Positions 1 through 7,818 are shown, counted from the first letter of the stretch. The stretch is DNA of 64,000 bases from Clostridiales bacterium (GCA_004557735.1 SFFV01000001.1:1-64000), one strand, 5' to 3'. The notes: generated from the letters alone by a model not told the origin. Translations and numbers: made by a program.

Positions 1-296
1 TGTACGGCGCCGGGGCCGGCCGCCGCGGGGTCGTAGGAATAGGCGTTTCGCTGCGTTCCGGACGAATAGGAGCCGGACGCCGCGCCGCTATCCTGCTGTG
101 GCGGGGTATATGTGTAATCGTTCGCCGTAGCAGAATATGTATCGTCGCTCGTAAGGTTCGCCGGTGCGGGATCGACGACCGGCATTGTCTGCGGATTTGT
201 CGATTCCGGCGATACGCGTCCGACCGGCGTACCGCATTCGGTGCAGAATTTCGCGTCGTCCGCGAGCTTCGCACCACAATTTGTACAGAATGCCAT
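1..296 (-). CDS. Zinc-ribbon protein with low-complexity linker, 3' end outside window
   Basis: The reading frame starts at the ATG at 296-294, behind GGAGG at a suitable distance, and stays open to the window edge, so only the first 98 or so residues are visible. It opens with a zinc ribbon of two CxxC pairs (CTNCG and CTECG within the first 25 residues). A Ser/Thr/Pro/Ala/Tyr-rich linker follows, low in hydrophobic residues. This layout is common in Firmicutes membrane proteins that carry an N-terminal zinc_ribbon_2 domain and a later transmembrane or DUF domain, but that later part is not in view, so no function is assigned. It has its own promoter just downstream of the rplT terminator and is probably not part of the ribosomal operon. 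Confidence 0.75.
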   Translation of the reverse strand, partial: MAFCTNCGAKLADDAKFCTECGTPVGRVSPESTNPQTMPVVDPAPANLTSDDTYSATANDYTYTPPQQDSGAASGSYSSGTQRNAYSYDPAAAGPGAV

Positions 297-330
297 GGAC
301 AAATTCCTCCTTATTTCCCTCATTTTCTTC

Positions 331-359
331 ATTATCCCATAGTTTTCGGAAAATAGCAA
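331..359 (-). promoter_or_regulatory. Sigma-A-like promoter of the zinc-ribbon gene
   Basis: On the minus strand TTGCTA (359-354) and GATAAT (336-331) are separated by 17 bp. They lie about 35 bp upstream of the zinc-ribbon start and just beyond the rplT terminator. Confidence 0.6.
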
Positions 360-362
360 CAA

Positions 363-400
363 CGAAAAAACACGCCGCTTTTGTTGAAAAGCCGCGTGTT
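363..400 (-). terminator. Intrinsic terminator of infC-rpmI-rplT
   Basis: Arms at 367-380 and 387-400 pair with one internal mismatch around a short loop. On the minus strand the stem is followed by a T tract (370-364). It sits 15 bp after the rplT stop codon. Confidence 0.8.
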
Positions 401-415
401 ATCGTTGTGTGAAAT

Positions 416-769
416 TCAGAGGCTCGCCTTAGCCTTCTCGCACAGGGCAGTGAAAGCGGCGGCGTCGTGGATCGCAAGCTCCGAGAGCATCTTGCGGTTC
501 ATGTCGATGCCGGCCTTCTTCAGGCCGTGCATGAAGGTGGAATAGTTCATGCCGTTCATCTTGCAGCCGGCGCTGATACGGGTGATCCACAGCTGGCGGA
601 AGTCGCGCTTCTTGAGCTTGCGGCCGACGTAAGCGTAACGGCCGGACTTCATCAGCTGCTGATTTGCCATCTTATAGTGACGGGACTTGTTTCCCCAATA
701 ACCCTTGGCAAGGCCCAGCTTTTTATTTCTTCTCTTGCGCGTCATCATCGCGCCTTTGACTCTGGCCAT
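416..769 (-). CDS. rplT: 50S ribosomal protein L20
   Basis: The 117-residue product begins MARVKGAMMTRKR and carries the very basic N-terminal extension and globular C-terminal half of bacterial L20; the length is normal. L20 binds 23S rRNA early in large-subunit assembly. In Bacillus it also represses its own operon by acting on the infC leader. It is the last gene of infC-rpmI-rplT, 13 bp after rpmI, and is followed by an intrinsic terminator. The conserved RLWITRISA stretch is present, so identification is secure. Confidence 0.98.
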   Translation of the reverse strand: MARVKGAMMTRKRRNKKLGLAKGYWGNKSRHYKMANQQLMKSGRYAYVGRKLKKRDFRQLWITRISAGCKMNGMNYSTFMHGLKKAGIDMNRKMLSELAIHDAAAFTALCEKAKASL

Positions 770-782
770 CTTTCAGTCCTCC

Positions 783-980
783 TTATTTGTACGGAATCAT
801 CTGCTTGATCGTGGGCGCGGTGGTGGCGTCCGCGTAGGCGCCCTGACGGAGGCCTCTCTTGCGCTTGGCGGTCTTTTTGTTAAGAATGTGGCTCTTAAAA
901 GCGTGGGCGCGCTTGACCTTGCCGGTCTTGGTGAGATTGAATCTCTTCTTCGCGCCGCTGTGCGATTTCAGTTTCGGCAT
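783..980 (-). CDS. rpmI: 50S ribosomal protein L35
   Basis: The product has 65 residues, begins MPKLKSHSGAKKRF and is strongly basic, as expected for L35, a small protein of the large ribosomal subunit. It lies between infC (15 bp gap) and rplT (13 bp gap) in the universal Firmicutes order. The KTGKVKR and Lys/Arg-rich regions typical of the family are intact. Confidence 0.98.
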   Translation of the reverse strand: MPKLKSHSGAKKRFNLTKTGKVKRAHAFKSHILNKKTAKRKRGLRQGAYADATTAPTIKQMIPYK

Positions 981-995
981 CTCGGAATATCTCCT

Positions 996-1532
996 TTACT
1001 TTTTGTTTGCTTGTTTGTCGGGAGCCTTGGGGGAAAGGAACATGAACATATTCCGTCCCTCCATCTTGGGGTTTTTGTCCATGGTGGCGATCTCGGAACA
1101 CTGGGTGGCAAAACTTGTGAGAAGCTGCTCGCCAATGTTGGTGTGCGCCATTTCACGGCCGCGGAAACGCACCGTGACCTTCAGCCGGTCGCCGTCCAGC
1201 AGGAATTTCTGTCCGTTTTTCAGCTTGGTATTGAAATCGTTGTCACCGATACCCGGGGACATGCGGATCTCCTTGATCTCAATGATACGCTGATTCTTAC
1301 GGGCTTCCTTTTCCTTTTTGGTCTGCTCAAAGCGGAATTTGCCGTAGTCCATGATTTTGCACACGGGCGGCTTTGCCTGCGGAGAGATCAGGACAAGGTC
1401 CATCTCCCGCTCTTCAGCGATGCGGAGCGCCTGCTCGCCGGACATGACACCGAGCTGTTCGCCTTCCTCACTGATCAGGCGAACTTCCGGTTCGCGGATC
1501 TCTTCGTTGAGCAAATGATTCTGGGTAGCGAT
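996..1532 (-). CDS. infC: Translation initiation factor IF-3, non-AUG (ATC) start
   Basis: The 178-residue protein has the IF-3 N domain (NHLLNEEIREPEVR near the start), a basic linker and the C domain ending KAPDKQANKK. IF-3 binds the 30S subunit and checks start codons. The only ATG-type start in this frame (1616) would add 28 residues unlike IF-3 and lies upstream of the leader terminator hairpin. A strong GGAGG at 1547-1543 points instead to ATC at 1532-1530, nine bases downstream, exactly where homologues begin. Non-AUG infC starts (AUU, AUC, AUA) are a known autoregulatory trait, because IF-3 discriminates against them. First gene of infC-rpmI-rplT. The family is certain; the exact start is inferred. 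Confidence 0.95.
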   Translation of the reverse strand: MATQNHLLNEEIREPEVRLISEEGEQLGVMSGEQALRIAEEREMDLVLISPQAKPPVCKIMDYGKFRFEQTKKEKEARKNQRIIEIKEIRMSPGIGDNDFNTKLKNGQKFLLDGDRLKVTVRFRGREMAHTNIGEQLLTSFATQCSEIATMDKNPKMEGRNMFMFLSPKAPDKQANKK

Positions 1533-1585
1533 CGTTAAACACCTCCAAATAAGTCGCCGGCGCTTTTGCGCCTTTCCATGCATGC

Positions 1586-1614
1586 AAAAAAGCGGATACG
1601 CAAACCGCATCCGC
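1586..1614 (-). promoter_or_regulatory. Leader terminator (attenuator) of infC-rpmI-rplT
   Basis: On the minus strand arms 1614-1606 and 1600-1592 form a 9-bp stem with one G-U pair and a 5-base loop, directly followed by six Ts (1591-1586). It lies between the promoter and the infC ribosome site, so it would stop transcription before infC. In Bacillus the same operon is controlled by L20-dependent termination in its leader, and this element fits that role. The alternative antiterminator fold was not worked out. Confidence 0.75.
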
Positions 1615-1718
1615 ACACGCTCTGACCCCGCACCCGCAAGGCCGAACCATGTTGACCGCGGCGCGCCATGTGCGGCCGGGTGAGACCGGAAACGATCTGC
1701 TTTCTTTTAAGCAGGAGT

Positions 1719-1747
1719 ATTATATATGCCCTGCGCCGGATTGTCAA
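1719..1747 (-). promoter_or_regulatory. Consensus sigma-A promoter of infC-rpmI-rplT
   Basis: TTGACA (1747-1742) and TATAAT (1724-1719) match consensus in all twelve positions with a 17-bp spacer, as expected for a strongly expressed ribosomal operon. Start of transcription is expected near 1712. Confidence 0.9.
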
Positions 1748-1848
1748 GAGTTAGAGAAAAGAAATTTCCTCTATCCGTCACGCGGCCTGTTCCGAATTAT
1801 GAAAAATATTATAGCTTTATCAAAAGCGCATCTGGTTTACATAATACT

Positions 1849-1879
1849 GAAACGGGAAAGAAGGCTTCTTTCCCGTTTC
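1849..1879. terminator. Hairpin downstream of deoC
   Basis: Perfect 15-base arms (1849-1863 and 1865-1879) lie just beyond the deoC stop. The T run (1880-1886) follows the stem only on the plus strand. On the deoC strand the stem is preceded by As and followed by mixed sequence, so termination of deoC may be weak or depend on other features. Confidence 0.55.
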
Positions 1880-1884
1880 TTTTT

Positions 1885-2553
1885 TTATTCTGCCTTCTCC
1901 GCTTCGAGCTGCTTGGCGATCTTCACGATGCGGCTCGTGCCGAGGCGCTCCGCGCCGAGCTTGATGAAATGCTCGGCATCCTCGATGGAGGAAATGCCGC
2001 CCGCAGCCTTGACCTTGACGTCGGGAGCGCAATGCGCGCGCATGAGCGCCACATCGTCAAAGGTCGCGCCGCCCTTCGAGAAGCCGGTGGATGTCTTGAT
2101 ATATTCCGCGCCGCTCGCCGAGACGATCTCGCAGAGCTTGATCTTCTCCTCGTCCGTGAGCAGGCAGCACTCGATGATGACCTTGAGGAGCTTCCCGCCG
2201 CACGCGGCCTTGATGCGGACGATCTCGTCGAGCAGTATGTCCCAGCACTTATCCCTCACCATGCCGAGATTGATGACCATGTCGATCTCGTCCGCGCCGT
2301 TTTTCACGGCGTCCTCGGTCTCAAAGACCTTGGCGGCGGTGGTATTGTAGCCGTTCGGGAAGCCGATAACGGTGCAGATCTTCATCTGACCGTTTACATA
2401 GCGTTTGGCTCCCGCCACATGCGCGGGCGGGATGCAGACGGAGGCGCAGCCGAAGCGGATCGCGTCGTCGCACAAAGCGCGGATCTCCGCGGCGGTGCAG
2501 TCGGTGCGGAGGAGCGTGTGGTCGCAGCGGGCAAGAATGTCTTTTATATCCAT
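1885..2553 (-). CDS. deoC: Deoxyribose-phosphate aldolase
   Basis: DeoC cleaves 2-deoxyribose-5-phosphate to acetaldehyde and glyceraldehyde-3-phosphate in deoxynucleoside catabolism. The 222-residue product has the family pattern: Asp11 in CDHTLL, VIGFPNG at 62-68, Asp91, the Schiff-base lysine Lys153 in YIKTSTGF, and Lys182 in VKAAGGI. The start at 2553 is chosen because AAGGAAGG lies just upstream and the 29 extra residues of the longer frame do not resemble the family. It stands alone, divergent from the SSB-like gene. No other deo gene is adjacent. Confidence 0.96.
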   Translation of the reverse strand: MDIKDILARCDHTLLRTDCTAAEIRALCDDAIRFGCASVCIPPAHVAGAKRYVNGQMKICTVIGFPNGYNTTAAKVFETEDAVKNGADEIDMVINLGMVRDKCWDILLDEIVRIKAACGGKLLKVIIECCLLTDEEKIKLCEIVSASGAEYIKTSTGFSKGGATFDDVALMRAHCAPDVKVKAAGGISSIEDAEHFIKLGAERLGTSRIVKIAKQLEAEKAE

Positions 2554-2666
2554 GATGTTCCGCCTTCCTTTGGATTGATAGGATGTCTGCATCATATCAC
2601 ACGAGCACGAAAGAAACAAGGCATTTTGTCCCCGGGGCATGAATAGGCTATGGCGAGGTGTTACAA

Positions 2667-3284
2667 ATGGATGAAATGCAAACCAACAACCGCGTCATTC
2701 TCTGCGGCACGCCGCTTTCTTCCCCGGTTTTTTCCCACGCCAGCCGTCTCGAACCGTTCTACACGTTCCCGCTGGAGGTCGCGCGCCTCTCCGGTACGGT
2801 GGATACGGTCAACATTCTCCTCCGCGAGGAGCTTCTCTCGGAGCTCCGGCCGTCACGCGCAGGTCTCATCCGCGTCACGGGCGAAGTGAGATCGTTCAAC
2901 AACCACAGCGGCGAGGGCAGCAAGCTCGTCATCAGCGTGTTTGCCCGTGAGCTTTCGCCACCGGAAACGCCCGTATGGGTCAATGAGGTGGAGCTGACCG
3001 GCACGCTCTGCAAAAGTCCCAACCGACGCACCACGCCGATGGGACGGGAGATCTGCGATCTGATGCTCGCAGTCAACCGGCTTTACGGGCGCAGCGACTA
3101 TCTTCCCTGCATCGTCTGGGGTCAGAACGCACGCCGTGCCGCGCTCTGGGATGTCGGTACGCGCGTCCATCTGCTCGGGCGCATCCAGAGCCGTGAGTAC
3201 ATAAAGAATCTCGACGGGCAGGCGGTGCGCCGCACGGCGTACGAGATCTCCGTTTCCGACATCGCGGCGCTCTCCGGAGAATGA
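2667..3284 (+). CDS. Single-stranded DNA-binding (SSB/OB-fold) protein
   Basis: The 205-residue product carries an OB-fold SSB domain in its C-terminal half: V-E-LTGTL near residue 110, the PMGREICDLMLAVNR strand, YLPCIVWGQNA, and LLGRIQSREY. The N-terminal half has a second, more degenerate OB-like segment with a similar order (VILCGTPLSSPVFSH, then LIRVTGEVRSF). SSB proteins protect single-stranded DNA in replication and repair. The family differs from the main clostridial Ssb, which ends in an acidic tail; this one ends ALSGE with no DDDIPF-type tip, so a specialised paralogue is likely. ATG at 2667 follows GAGGTG by six bases. It is convergent with ftsZ. Confidence 0.8.
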   Translation: MDEMQTNNRVILCGTPLSSPVFSHASRLEPFYTFPLEVARLSGTVDTVNILLREELLSELRPSRAGLIRVTGEVRSFNNHSGEGSKLVISVFARELSPPETPVWVNEVELTGTLCKSPNRRTTPMGREICDLMLAVNRLYGRSDYLPCIVWGQNARRAALWDVGTRVHLLGRIQSREYIKNLDGQAVRRTAYEISVSDIAALSGE

Positions 3285-3290
3285 CAAAAG

Positions 3291-3314
3291 AGCCGCGGAC
3301 ATGTCCGCGGCTCT
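3291..3314. terminator. Bidirectional hairpin between the SSB gene and ftsZ
   Basis: This is a perfect 24-bp palindrome with 12-base arms (GAGCCGCGGACA and its complement), located between two convergent stop codons. T-rich flanks are short on both sides. Confidence 0.75.
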
Positions 3315-3328
3315 CGGTTTGTATGAAA

Positions 3329-4438
3329 TTACTTGTTGAAGATTTTGAAGATCGTGTCGAAGGGGTCCTCGCCGTCCTCTTCCGGGGCGGGAACCGCCGC
3401 GGGCTCCTTCTGGCTCTCGGCGCGCTCGCGCGCATCCGTAAAGAGGTTCGCGTCGCGCGGCTCCTCGATCTTGACGGTTTCGGGCTTTTTCTCGTCAAAG
3501 CCGGTGGCAATGACGGTGACAACGATCTCGTCGTCGAGAGAATCGTCAAAGCTCGCGCCGAAGATGATGTTGGCCTCCGGATGCGCCGCGCCCTGCACGA
3601 GCATGGCGGCCGCCTCGACATCGTCAAGTCCCATTTCCTTGGAGCCGGTGATGTTGATAAGCACGCCGCGCGCGCCGTCGATAGAGGTCTCCATCAGCGG
3701 GCTGGAAACGGCCATCTTCGCGGCATCCTCCGCCTTGTTCTTGCCGGCGGCACGGCCAACGCCCATATGCGCGAGACCCGCGCCCTTCATAACGGCAGTC
3801 ACGTCGGCAAAGTCAAGGTTGATGAAGCCGGTGTTCTTGATAAGCTCGGAGATGCTGCTCACGGCTTTGATCAGGACGTCGTCCGCAATCTCAAAGGCGT
3901 TCGCAAGCGTGACCTTCTCGGGGCTGGCGTATTTGAGACGGTCGTTGGGGATGATGAGGAGACTGTCCACACGTCCCATCAGCTCGCTGACGCCCTGCTG
4001 CGCCTGCAGCGCGCGGCGGCGGCCCTCCCAGGAAAACGGACGGGTCACAACGCCGACGGTGAGGATGCCGGCGTCCTTCGCGGCCTCAGCCACGACCGGA
4101 GCCGCGCCCGTGCCGGTGCCGCCGCCCATACCGGCGGTGAGAAACACCATATCGGTACCCTCGAGCGCCTCGGCGATAGCGTTGCGGCTCTCCTCGGCGG
4201 CGCGCTTGCCGACGTCGGGATCGGAGCCCGCGCCCTGGCCATGCGTCAGCTTCTCGCCGATCTGGATGGTCTGCTTCGCGCCGGAAACGGCGAGAGCCTG
4301 CTTATCGGTATTGACCGCGATGAACTCCACGCCCTTCGTATCACCGGCCGCCATGCGGTTGACAACATTGTTGCCGGCGCCGCCGATGCCGATGACTTTG
4401 ATAGTGACAACGTTCCCCGCGTCTTTGTTGATAGCCAT
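3329..4438 (-). CDS. ftsZ: Cell division protein FtsZ
   Basis: FtsZ is the tubulin-like GTPase that forms the division ring at midcell. The 369-residue product has the GTP-binding signature GGGTGTG (105-111), the T7 synergy loop NLDFADV (207-213) and the full globular core. A short acidic linker follows and the protein ends FDTIFKIFNK. That end differs from the usual IPxFLR-type peptide that binds FtsA and SepF. ATG at 4438 follows GGGAGG; the longer frame adds 14 residues lying in the promoter leader. It is the last gene of the dcw run and has its own promoter at 4490-4518. Confidence 0.98.
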   Translation of the reverse strand: MAINKDAGNVVTIKVIGIGGAGNNVVNRMAAGDTKGVEFIAVNTDKQALAVSGAKQTIQIGEKLTHGQGAGSDPDVGKRAAEESRNAIAEALEGTDMVFLTAGMGGGTGTGAAPVVAEAAKDAGILTVGVVTRPFSWEGRRRALQAQQGVSELMGRVDSLLIIPNDRLKYASPEKVTLANAFEIADDVLIKAVSSISELIKNTGFINLDFADVTAVMKGAGLAHMGVGRAAGKNKAEDAAKMAVSSPLMETSIDGARGVLINITGSKEMGLDDVEAAAMLVQGAAHPEANIIFGASFDDSLDDEIVVTVIATGFDEKKPETVKIEEPRDANLFTDARERAESQKEPAAVPAPEEDGEDPFDTIFKIFNK

Positions 4439-4489
4439 TCTATATACCCTCCCAGTTCCTATTTGGGGACTTATACTCATACTCTTGTC

Positions 4490-4518
4490 ATTTTATAACG
4501 TTTTTAACCGCAGGTCAA
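4490..4518 (-). promoter_or_regulatory. ftsZ promoter, -35 inside a hairpin arm
   Basis: On the minus strand TTGACC (4518-4513) and TAAAAT (4495-4490) are 17 bp apart, about 50 bp upstream of the ftsZ start. The -35 lies within the left arm (4508-4520) of the inverted repeat at 4508-4539. Confidence 0.75.
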
Positions 4519-4539
4519 CAGCATTATGTTGACCTGCGG
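4508..4539. terminator. 13-bp-arm hairpin between ftsQ and ftsZ
   Basis: Arms 4508-4520 and 4527-4539 are perfectly complementary around a 6-base loop. On the minus strand the stem is followed by TTAAAAACG rather than a T run, so it may terminate ftsQ transcripts only partly or act as a processing or operator element. The T run (4543-4548) is on the plus strand. Confidence 0.55.
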
Positions 4540-4582
4540 CTGGTTTTTGTAACAAATTTGAAAAGAAATCCGCCTTTTTTGC

Positions 4583-5341
4583 TCAATCGGGGCTGAAGGT
4601 CCAGGCGCTGCCGTTCGTATAATAGAGCGTTCCGGCGTCCTCCGCGGCGAGCTGGGAAACGACGTTTTTGAGCATGGCGACGCGGTAGAGCATCTCTCCC
4701 TCCGCGCCGAGATAGACCGTCAGACGGCCGTCGTAGCGCAGCGAGGGGTTCGCGGGGTCCCGGAGATCGATCCATTCCACAAGCTCGGAAACCTCCTCCG
4801 CGCGAAGCGCCGCGAGGATCTCCTGCAAAACGGCGAGGCGTTCGGCATTGGTGCCTTCCACGAGCATATCCTCGCCCTCCAGCGCCGTCATCGGCTCGAG
4901 CGAACGGATCTCCGGGTACTTCTCCGCCGTGAGAGAATCGGTCGTACCGAGCATTTTTCCGCGGCGGTCAAGCAGCCAGTAGTCCTCGTCAATGACCATA
5001 TACGCCGCGGGCGCGGATCCCTCCGCCTGAATGACGATCTTGTTCGGGAGCCGGCGCGTGATGCTCACGGTGTCCATGTACGGCAGGTCGGAAAAGATCA
5101 TGCTCGCCGCCTTGAAGCGGTCTACAAAAAAGAGGTTCGCGCCGCGCTCGACGCCGGAGGCGTTGATGATCTCCTCGTCGGTATACTCCGAGGCGTTGAT
5201 GACCTCGATCTTTGATACGCGAAATGCGAGGCTCATCACCAGTATAACGACAAAGAAAAGCAAAACGAGAACCATCGGCCCGTACCACGGGCTGCGGCGC
5301 TTTACCTTATTGTGCTGATTGAATTCCATATCCGATGCCAT
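4583..5341 (-). CDS. ftsQ: FtsQ/DivIB-type cell division protein
   Basis: FtsQ/DivIB is a bitopic divisome protein linking FtsL and FtsB/DivIC to septal synthesis. The 252-residue product has a short basic cytoplasmic tail (KVKRR), one transmembrane helix (about 20-40) and then the POTRA domain (about 41-110, VSKIEVINASEYTDEEI) and a beta domain. The start at 5341 has AAGGAG six bases upstream. It sits between murA and ftsZ, a classic dcw position, 22 bp after murA. Sequence conservation in this family is low, so the call rests on topology, the POTRA pattern and position. Confidence 0.88.
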   Translation of the reverse strand: MASDMEFNQHNKVKRRSPWYGPMVLVLLFFVVILVMSLAFRVSKIEVINASEYTDEEIINASGVERGANLFFVDRFKAASMIFSDLPYMDTVSITRRLPNKIVIQAEGSAPAAYMVIDEDYWLLDRRGKMLGTTDSLTAEKYPEIRSLEPMTALEGEDMLVEGTNAERLAVLQEILAALRAEEVSELVEWIDLRDPANPSLRYDGRLTVYLGAEGEMLYRVAMLKNVVSQLAAEDAGTLYYTNGSAWTFSPD

Positions 5342-5363
5342 GTTCTGCTCCTTTTGTATATTA

Positions 5364-6617
5364 TCATTCCTCGCGCCAGACGGACGCGCCGAGCGAGCGC
5401 AGCGCGCCTTCGAGCGATTCGTAACCGCGCAGGATGTGACCGGCGTCGGTCACGGCGCTCTCCCCCTCCGCGCCGAGCGCCGCGGCAACGAGCGCCGCGC
5501 CGCCGCGCAGATCGGGGCTTTTCATGGAAGCGCCGCGCAGCGTTTCCACGCCGGTCACGAGCGCCAGCGGCCCACGCAGAACGATCTGCGCGCCGAGAGC
5601 GCGCATTTCCTCCGCGTGACGGTAGCGGCCGGAGAAAATGTTTTCAATGAACATCGCTGGCCCTGCACACCGGAGCGAGGCCGCCATCAGCAGGGGCGCG
5701 GCGTCCGTCGGAAAGCCGGGATAGGGTCTTGTGACGATCGCGCCGGGCGAAGCGAGGCGGCCGTGTGCCGCCATATGTATGCGCTCGCCGTGCGCGCTCA
5801 CAGCGCAGCCCATCGTGCGAAGCGCGTCGAGTACCGGGACGATCTGTCCGGGAAGTGCGCCGGTAAGCTCGATCTCCCCGCCGGCACACGCCGTACAGCA
5901 GAGATAGGTCGCCGCGGCGATCCGGTCGGGCGGAATGCGCAGTCCCGCGTGGGCGCGCGGGGAGAATCCGGTGATCCGGATGACCGGCGAGCCCGCGCCG
6001 GATACGTCCGCGCCGAGCGCACGAAGATAGCTTTGCAGCGTTTCGATCTCCGGCTCGCGGGCGGCGTTATAGATGACGGTGGACCCCTCCGCCGCACAGG
6101 CAGCGATCATGGCGTTTTCTGTTGCGCCGACGCTCGGCAGCGAGAGCGATATCTCCGCGCCGCGAAGGTGCGAGGCCCGGCAGACAATGCTGTCGTCACC
6201 CTCCTCGATCTCCGCGCCGAGAAGCCGCAGAGCATGAAGATGGAGGTCGATCGGCCGCGGGCCAAGCTCGCAGCCGCCGGGGAGCGATACCTCCGCCTCG
6301 CCGAAGCGGGCGAGCAGCGGGCCGAGAAAGATCACGGAGGAGCGCATCCGGTGCATCAGCTCACGCGGAATGTCACACCGCGTGGGCGCGGTCGTATCGA
6401 TGCAGAGAGCGTCGCCGCAGCGCGCCGCGATGCAGCCGAGATAACGGAGTATGTCCATTGCCGCATCAACGTCGCTCAGATCCGGGCAGTTGAGCAGCTC
6501 CGTTTCCGCGCCGCAGAGGAGCGACGCCGCGATCACCGGCAAAACCGCGTTTTTTGAGCCCTGTACGCGGATCTGTCCGCGAAGCGGCGATCCGCCGGTT
6601 ATATGCCATATACTCAT
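5364..6617 (-). CDS. murA: UDP-N-acetylglucosamine 1-carboxyvinyltransferase
   Basis: MurA transfers enolpyruvate from PEP to UDP-GlcNAc, the first committed step of peptidoglycan synthesis. The 417-residue product has the substrate-binding Lys22 in GSKNA and the catalytic Cys115 in LPGGCELGPR, so fosfomycin sensitivity would be expected. ATG at 6617 is chosen because the protein then begins MSIWHITGG as in homologues; the ribosome site (GGGGGAA) is weaker than those of its neighbours. murA lies inside the dcw cluster between murG and ftsQ, where murC or murB sits in many Firmicutes. Confidence 0.96.
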   Translation of the reverse strand: MSIWHITGGSPLRGQIRVQGSKNAVLPVIAASLLCGAETELLNCPDLSDVDAAMDILRYLGCIAARCGDALCIDTTAPTRCDIPRELMHRMRSSVIFLGPLLARFGEAEVSLPGGCELGPRPIDLHLHALRLLGAEIEEGDDSIVCRASHLRGAEISLSLPSVGATENAMIAACAAEGSTVIYNAAREPEIETLQSYLRALGADVSGAGSPVIRITGFSPRAHAGLRIPPDRIAAATYLCCTACAGGEIELTGALPGQIVPVLDALRTMGCAVSAHGERIHMAAHGRLASPGAIVTRPYPGFPTDAAPLLMAASLRCAGPAMFIENIFSGRYRHAEEMRALGAQIVLRGPLALVTGVETLRGASMKSPDLRGGAALVAAALGAEGESAVTDAGHILRGYESLEGALRSLGASVWREE

Positions 6618-6678
6618 TATTCTTCCCCCGCACAGCATTTTCAAGCCATACTATGCAGTGGAAGCGCCGTTTGCCAAA

Positions 6679-7815
6679 TTACTCGCCGGCGGCGAGGGAG
6701 AGGACGATGGACGTGATCTCATCGGTGGCGTTCTCCACGGCGAGGTCGCGCATATGCTCTTCCATTTCGGCAAGTTTTTTTCTGTCGCTCAAAAGGCCGT
6801 TGATCACAGAGAGCATAACGTCCGCTCCGGCGTCGCTCTCGAGCAGCACGACGGCGCCGCCGCCGTGCTCGAGCACGCGGGCGTTTTTCTCCTGATGGTT
6901 GTTCACCACGTTCGGGCTGGGCACAAGGACCGCCGGTTTTCCGATGGCGGTGAGCTCGGCGAGTGTTGAGGCCCCGCTCCGGCACAGGACGATGTCCGCC
7001 GCCGCCATAAGAAGGGGCATATCATAAATATAGTCCACCACGTCAAACCCGGCTTCCTTCCAGCCGGAGAGTCCGAGTTCCCCGCTCATGTACTCCGTCA
7101 TGCTCCGAATACCGCGCTTGCCCGCCGAGTGAACGAGCCGGAAGGGGCGCTCCGCGCTATCCATGGCAAGAGCGATCATACGCGCGACGACCTTATTCAT
7201 TTCCGTTGCGCCAAGGCTGCCCCAAACGGACACAACGAGCGGTTCGTCCTCCGCAATGCCGAGCGCGCGGCGCGCGGCGCTCTTATCCGAACGCATGAAG
7301 CCAAGCCGCACGGGCGTTCCGGTTACGACGACCTTTTCGGGGTGCTTATAATTCTCCCGCGCCTCGGCAAAGCCGACCATGATCTTATCCACGCTCTTTT
7401 CCAGCTGGCGCGTTGTGAGACCTGGCTCGGCGTTGCTCTCGTGGACGAGCGTGGGGATACCGAGCTTCGCCGCCTCATGCAGCACCGGATAGCAGACATA
7501 TCCGCCGGTGCCGACGACGACGTCCGGCTTGAACTCCTCGATGATCCTCCGGCACGCGGGTCCGGATTTGATCAGGTCCGTGACAAACTTTATATTGTGC
7601 TTAATGCCCTCCGCCGAGAGCGACCGGCTCAGATTGCTCACCGGCACGCCGCGGATCTCGTATCCTTCGCGGGGGACAAGCTCCATTTCCATTTTGCCGA
7701 GAGCGCCGATGAATAAAATCTCGCTGTCCGGCAGAAGCTCACGAATCCGCCCGGCAACGCCGACGGCAGGATTTACATGGCCCGCGGTGCCGCCGCAGGC
7801 AAACAGAAAACGCAT
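6679..7815 (-). CDS. murG: UDP-GlcNAc:lipid I GlcNAc transferase (MurG)
   Basis: MurG adds GlcNAc to lipid I to make lipid II on the inner face of the membrane. The 378-residue product has the N-terminal glycine loop ACGGTAGHVNPA (7-18), VVGTGGYV, HESNAEPG, and the C-terminal sugar-nucleotide site around SGASTLAELTA and PSPNVVNNHQEKNA. It is a GT-B fold enzyme of normal length. It starts 3 bp after the ftsW stop, so the two are surely cotranscribed and probably translationally coupled. Confidence 0.97.
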   Translation of the reverse strand: MRFLFACGGTAGHVNPAVGVAGRIRELLPDSEILFIGALGKMEMELVPREGYEIRGVPVSNLSRSLSAEGIKHNIKFVTDLIKSGPACRRIIEEFKPDVVVGTGGYVCYPVLHEAAKLGIPTLVHESNAEPGLTTRQLEKSVDKIMVGFAEARENYKHPEKVVVTGTPVRLGFMRSDKSAARRALGIAEDEPLVVSVWGSLGATEMNKVVARMIALAMDSAERPFRLVHSAGKRGIRSMTEYMSGELGLSGWKEAGFDVVDYIYDMPLLMAAADIVLCRSGASTLAELTAIGKPAVLVPSPNVVNNHQEKNARVLEHGGGAVVLLESDAGADVMLSVINGLLSDRKKLAEMEEHMRDLAVENATDEITSIVLSLAAGE

Positions 7816-7818
7816 AGG

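Larger units (their letters stand above)
1533..1884. other. Gene-free stretch: infC leader, promoter and deoC downstream hairpin
   Basis: These 352 bases hold, from right to left on the minus strand, a hairpin after deoC (1849-1879), the infC promoter (1747-1719) and a roughly 180-base infC leader with an internal terminator (1614-1586). I see nothing in 1748-1848 beyond AT-rich sequence. Confidence 0.7.

Noticed and set aside
1834..1849. A 16-base match (GGTTTACATAATACTG) between 1834-1849 and the uvrC coding region near 18626
   Set aside because: One such match between any two places in 64 kb is not far from chance, and one copy is codons of uvrC.
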